Source: Photobacterium proteolyticum (GTDB lineage Bacteria > Pseudomonadota > Gammaproteobacteria > Enterobacterales > Vibrionaceae). Taken from it: a stretch of 64,000 nt of DNA. Positions 60,811 through 64,000 of the stretch are shown here, piece by piece. Positions within the stretch are counted from its first letter, which is position 1. Each line of letters starts with the position of its first letter. Under the pieces are notes generated by a model, which was not told where the DNA came from, did no database searches, and worked only from the letters and a program-made list of their open reading frames with translations. The translations under genes and the position numbers were made by a program. The stretch spans positions 62,001-126,000 of the forward strand of contig NZ_MJIL01000075.1 of assembly GCF_001939735.1 (NCBI RefSeq), in the 5' to 3' direction.

Positions 60811-61824
60811 TTACTTCTTGCCTTCAATCGCGCCCTGTATCGCAGGACCAATCTGGCGTTTACGAGATGTCACTCCATCTAATACCAGCCAGCCTTGCTT
60901 TGGTTGGCCCGTAAAGGCTTTGGCCGCGATAGCCGCATCGATATCATCAATCCACAACAGATTGGCGCGCTTGTTCTTGGTATCTATTACGGCAAAGAAC
61001 AGGTGATCCAGCTTCTGAGTTTCTTTATAGGAAATCATAGCAGCGACAAACTCATTACGACGGTCAAGCAGCTGCTGGGCAGTTAAGGTTTCCGCCACTC
61101 CGATACCGACCTTCTTGCCCCCATAGGAGAAGTTTTTGTAGTCCATGGTCAGGATTTCAGCCGCACTGATATGGCTTAGATCCGACTTGGCCTCCAGCAT
61201 TTTCTGACCGAACGCTTTCAGATCTACGATACCGGCTTCCTTTGCCAACTCTTTAGCATAGTAACGATCGTATTCAGTGGTCGTCGAAGACTGGAACACA
61301 ACCGTATCGGACAGTATCCCGGCCAGCGTTGTACAGGCCAAATGGGCGGGTAAATCAATATCCAGGCTCTCGGCACGATCAGCCAGTATAGTAGCGGCAG
61401 ATCCCCAGGCCCGGATATCTATCGGGGTAACCTGCGTCATATTGACCGGTGCTCCGCCAATCGCATGATGATCAACGATTGCCACGATGCTGCTCTCGTC
61501 AATGGTCGGATGCAGTTGAGTTTTTTGGTTGAAATCAACCAGGCCAACCGCCTTTTGGCTAAAATCATTCAATGGCTTAGGCGCGGCTATCTGGCAATAA
61601 TCCAGCACAAACTGGCTTTCCGGATTAATCCCTTCCGGAACCACCGCGGTACCGCCGTAAATATGGGCGGCAATCAACGCCGATGTTACAGAATCGGTAT
61701 CCGGGCTAAGGTGCCCGGTCCACACCAGATTATCGGTGTTATTGTTTTTTGGCGCACCTAACTCAAAGGCAGCCGCTCCTGTGCTAGCCAACGACAGCAG
61801 AAGTAGAATATGACTCGATTTCAT
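60811..61824 (-). CDS. ppaC: Family II (DHH, Mn-type) inorganic pyrophosphatase with signal peptide
   Basis: The 337-residue protein has the family II pyrophosphatase motifs: GHLSPDTDS (His38, Asp42, Asp44; usually GHxNPDTDS), the DHH motif VDHHAIGG (118-120), and the C-terminal SRKRQ (320-324). It begins with a signal peptide (MKSSHILLLLSLASTGAAA), so it is probably exported to the periplasm, where an inorganic pyrophosphatase is unexpected. The start is not obviously later: an internal ATG would lose the GHLSPDTDS motif. Family members are normally cytoplasmic. Confidence 0.9.
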   Translation of the reverse strand: MKSSHILLLLSLASTGAAAFELGAPKNNNTDNLVWTGHLSPDTDSVTSALIAAHIYGGTAVVPEGINPESQFVLDYCQIAAPKPLNDFSQKAVGLVDFNQKTQLHPTIDESSIVAIVDHHAIGGAPVNMTQVTPIDIRAWGSAATILADRAESLDIDLPAHLACTTLAGILSDTVVFQSSTTTEYDRYYAKELAKEAGIVDLKAFGQKMLEAKSDLSHISAAEILTMDYKNFSYGGKKVGIGVAETLTAQQLLDRRNEFVAAMISYKETQKLDHLFFAVIDTKNKRANLLWIDDIDAAIAAKAFTGQPKQGWLVLDGVTSRKRQIGPAIQGAIEGKK

Positions 61825-62079
61825 GGTTTTACCTTTTATTATCAGATAATTAAGATCGAGAAAAGTATTCTACCTTGGTGACAGAACAGTGACAGCCATT
61901 TGAATTTATCCAACTGATTTTATTACAAAAACTTTAAAAGCCTCGCAAAAACCAATGACGAATGACCGGTGTTACACAATTAAACAACCATTACAAAGCG
62001 TTTCTCCGTTTCCCGGCACTATTCACACTTTTCTTCCACTTAACACGGTACATTCTTTAAAAAACAATGGAGTACCCCC

Positions 62080-63015
62080 ATGAGCCGCCCAATTATCCTT
62101 GACTGCGATCCTGGTCACGATGATGCTATTGCCCTGATCCTCGCCTGTGCCTCCCCCTCCCTGGATATCAGGGCTGTTACCACCAGTGCAGGCAACCAGA
62201 CTCCGGACAAAACTCTCAACAATGCCCTGCGCATTTTGACCTTGATGGGTCGCAGCGACATACCCGTTGCCGGCGGTGCTTTAAAGCCACTGGCCCGAGA
62301 GCTCATTATTGCCGATAACGTTCACGGAGAAAGCGGCCTTGACGGCCCGTCACTGCCCGAACCTGGGTTTGAGCCGCAAACAGAGCATGCCGTAGAGCTG
62401 ATGGCGCGCGTCCTTGAAGAAAGTGACAAACCAGTAACGCTGGTACCGACAGGACCGCTCACCAATATAGCCCTGCTACTGGCAACCCATCGCGAACTGA
62501 CAGACAAGATAGAACGCATCGTCCTAATGGGCGGCGGGGCTGAAACCGGCAACTGGACACCGGCAGCCGAGTTTAATATCTATGTCGATCCACAGGCCGC
62601 CGATATGGTGTTCAGTTCCGGCATCCCAATCACGATGTGCGGATTGGATGTCACCCATAGGGCCCAAATCATGGATGAAGATATCGAGCGGATCCGCGCC
62701 ATCGACAACCCGGTATCCGATGTGGTCGCCGATTTGCTCGACTTCTTTATGATCTACCATCGCGATCCTAAGTGGGGGCTTGAAGGCGCACCGCTCCATG
62801 ACCCATGTACCATTGCCTGGTTGCTTGCACCGGAGCTATTCACCGCGCAGGACTGCTGGGTTGGAATTGAAACCAAAGGTGAATATACCCAAGGGATGAC
62901 AGTCGTCGATCGCTATCAGCTCTCCGGCAAGCCGGCCAATGCAACCGTGCTGTTCGATGTCTATCGTCAGGGTTTTGTCGACTTGCTGGCGAAAAGCTTG
63001 CGCTACTTCAGTTAA
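62080..63015 (+). CDS. Ribonucleoside hydrolase (RihA/RihB type)
   Basis: The 311-residue enzyme cleaves nucleosides into base and ribose. It has the IUNH calcium motif DCDPGHDDA (Asp8, Asp10, Asp14, Asp15), the [10 protein letters not shown] block, [32 protein letters not shown] motif ([12 protein letters not shown]) and [11 protein letters not shown] with the catalytic His and Asp near the end. It resembles pyrimidine-specific RihA/RihB. SD: GGAG 8-9 bases upstream. It faces the pyrophosphatase gene. Confidence 0.92.
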   Translation: MSRPIILDCDPGHDDAIALILACASPSLDIRAVTTSAGNQTPDKTLNNALRILTLMGRSDIPVAGGALKPLARELIIADNVHGESGLDGPSLPEPGFEPQTEHAVELMARVLEESDKPVTLVPTGPLTNIALLLATHRELTDKIERIVLMGGGAETGNWTPAAEFNIYVDPQAADMVFSSGIPITMCGLDVTHRAQIMDEDIERIRAIDNPVSDVVADLLDFFMIYHRDPKWGLEGAPLHDPCTIAWLLAPELFTAQDCWVGIETKGEYTQGMTVVDRYQLSGKPANATVLFDVYRQGFVDLLAKSLRYFS

Positions 63016-63044
63016 TACTATGTCACTGGTTTACAGTGAATAAA

Positions 63045-63063
63045 GGGAGATCATCGATCTCCC
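63045..63063 (+). terminator. Terminator after the nucleoside hydrolase gene
   Basis: GGGAGATC / GATCTCCC, an 8-bp stem with a 3-nt loop. A smaller hairpin TCACTG / CAGTGA precedes it at 63022. Confidence 0.45.
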
Positions 63064-63273
63064 TAACCTTTGAGCCGTGCCATTAAACCTTACCATTGGA
63101 TCTTGGTTGTCTTTGGCCTTACACTACAGACACTCTAATCAAGCTAAGCATGGCAATAGTAAAGACATGAAACTCGTTCGCTGACGATTTTAATCATTAC
63201 CTCACTAACTCCGTAACTCTATCCCGATAAGGATGGAGGGACTTTCTGTAATGATTAACTATGAATGAGTATT

Positions 63274-64000
63274 ATGAATTCCACCTTATTTTCACCGACA
63301 CTTACCGTCGATCGTGAAGGCTACCAACTACAGGTTAAAGTTGACGGGCAAGGTACTCCCTTGCTGATCATTGGTAGCGCCCGCTACTATGACCGAGCCA
63401 TACCACAAACGCTTCGCCAGCACTTTCAGTGTATCTTCATCGATCACCGTGGTTTTGCCTCATCAAATCACTCACCCAAAGCTAACGATATCTCCCTGAA
63501 AATAATCAGCGAGGATATCGAGTACATCAGACAGAAATTGGAAATCAACCAGGCTATGATCATGGGGCACTCAGGCCATGCGTACATGGCGCTAGATTAT
63601 GCCAAACGCTATCCCGCCCATATCACCAAAGTTGTCCTGTGCGGCGCATCGCCGAACCTAAGCCCGGACAGCCACCAAGCTGCTGAACGCTATTGGGAAA
63701 GTAATGCCGACGAGTTGCGAAAGGCACTGTTTGAGACGGATATCGGCCTGCTAGGATCTGACATTCGATCGGATCCCGAACGAAAATTTATCCATATTTG
63801 CTGCAGGCTGAGGGCCAGGCGCTGGGCTGATCATGCCTATGACGAAAGCTGGCTTTGGCAAGGACTCACTGCCCATAGTGCCTTGTTCGATAAAATGTGG
63901 GGAGACGTTTTTGCCAATATTGACATTGAGCAGTACACCTCGGCAATCGAGGTTCCGGTACTCATCCTGATGGGACAAAAAGATTTCAGTATTGCCCGTC
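63274..64000 (+). CDS. Alpha/beta hydrolase, C-terminus outside window
   Basis: The frame opens at ATG 63274 and runs through to the window end (242 codons seen). The product begins NSTLFSPTLTVDREGYQL, then PLLIIGSARYYDRAIP where the oxyanion loop is expected, FIDHRGFASS (typical HRGFGxS loop) and the nucleophile elbow GHSGHAYMAL with Ser as catalytic candidate. The acid is expected in the part near LILMGQKD; the His lies outside. SD is weak. It looks like a soluble esterase/hydrolase such as a proline iminopeptidase relative. No function assigned. Confidence 0.8.
   Translation, partial: MNSTLFSPTLTVDREGYQLQVKVDGQGTPLLIIGSARYYDRAIPQTLRQHFQCIFIDHRGFASSNHSPKANDISLKIISEDIEYIRQKLEINQAMIMGHSGHAYMALDYAKRYPAHITKVVLCGASPNLSPDSHQAAERYWESNADELRKALFETDIGLLGSDIRSDPERKFIHICCRLRARRWADHAYDESWLWQGLTAHSALFDKMWGDVFANIDIEQYTSAIEVPVLILMGQKDFSIAR

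Overview
The window looks like a chromosomal segment of a marine gammaproteobacterium of the Vibrionaceae (Photobacterium/Vibrio-like). The strongest clue is a RyhB small RNA whose target-pairing core reads essentially as in enterobacterial and vibrio RyhB, flanked by Fur-box-like palindromes. A Bor-like lipoprotein, an RstAB-like two-component system, a FdhF/YdeP-type oxidoreductase with FdhD and a nos denitrification cluster fit that picture. The genus is inference. I saw no tRNA, rRNA, insertion sequence, prophage or CRISPR array.

Layout. 1-4971: end of a nitrous oxide reductase operon (nosZ 3' part, nosD, nosF, nosY, nosL). 5157-8371: an SRAP DNA-protein crosslink protein, a GNAT protein, then a coupled alpha/beta hydrolase and exported partner of unknown function. 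8416-11639: a LysR regulator and an ABC-F ATPase preceded by a long leader that holds a 26-codon peptide with a strong ribosome binding site and an attenuator-like hairpin. 11715-16450: two coupled lipoproteins with Lcl/DUF1566 domains, one fused to a di-heme cytochrome c peroxidase, divergent from ryhB with Fur boxes between. 16465-24708: glycine-zipper lipoprotein, fbp, FdhF/YdeP-like oxidoreductase and fdhD, a sensor kinase/response regulator pair and an exported unknown protein. 24765-30592: a sigma factor-permease-thioredoxin group, then two TetR-controlled units whose operators can be read directly. 30689-31381: DUF4336 protein.

32456-52479 is a catabolic island. A LysR regulator faces a TRAP transporter followed by a three-subunit flavin/iron-sulfur amine dehydrogenase and RidA, a layout suited to import and oxidation of an amino or imino acid. 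A DcuC-type dicarboxylate carrier and a second TRAP transporter with a UspA protein follow. Then come a GabD-type semialdehyde dehydrogenase, L-2-hydroxyglutarate oxidase (lhgO), glutarate hydroxylase (glaH) and an omega-amino acid transaminase, with two further LysR regulators. Together the last four enzymes can turn 5-aminovalerate into glutarate and then 2-oxoglutarate.

52592-64000 is mixed: Bor-like lipoprotein with a Fur-box-like site, DMT exporter with MerR regulator, DUF952, GNAT, hotdog thioesterase, a NifX-like protein with a His/Cys/Gly-rich tail behind twin palindromes, HAD phosphatase, DM13 protein, LysR regulator, tyrS, an apparently exported family II pyrophosphatase, a nucleoside hydrolase and a truncated alpha/beta hydrolase running off the end. 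The items I consider most worth following are the ABC-F leader, the Lcl-peroxidase fusion, the NifX-like gene with its palindromes, the 16-bp tandem repeat between glaH and lhgO, and the exported pyrophosphatase.
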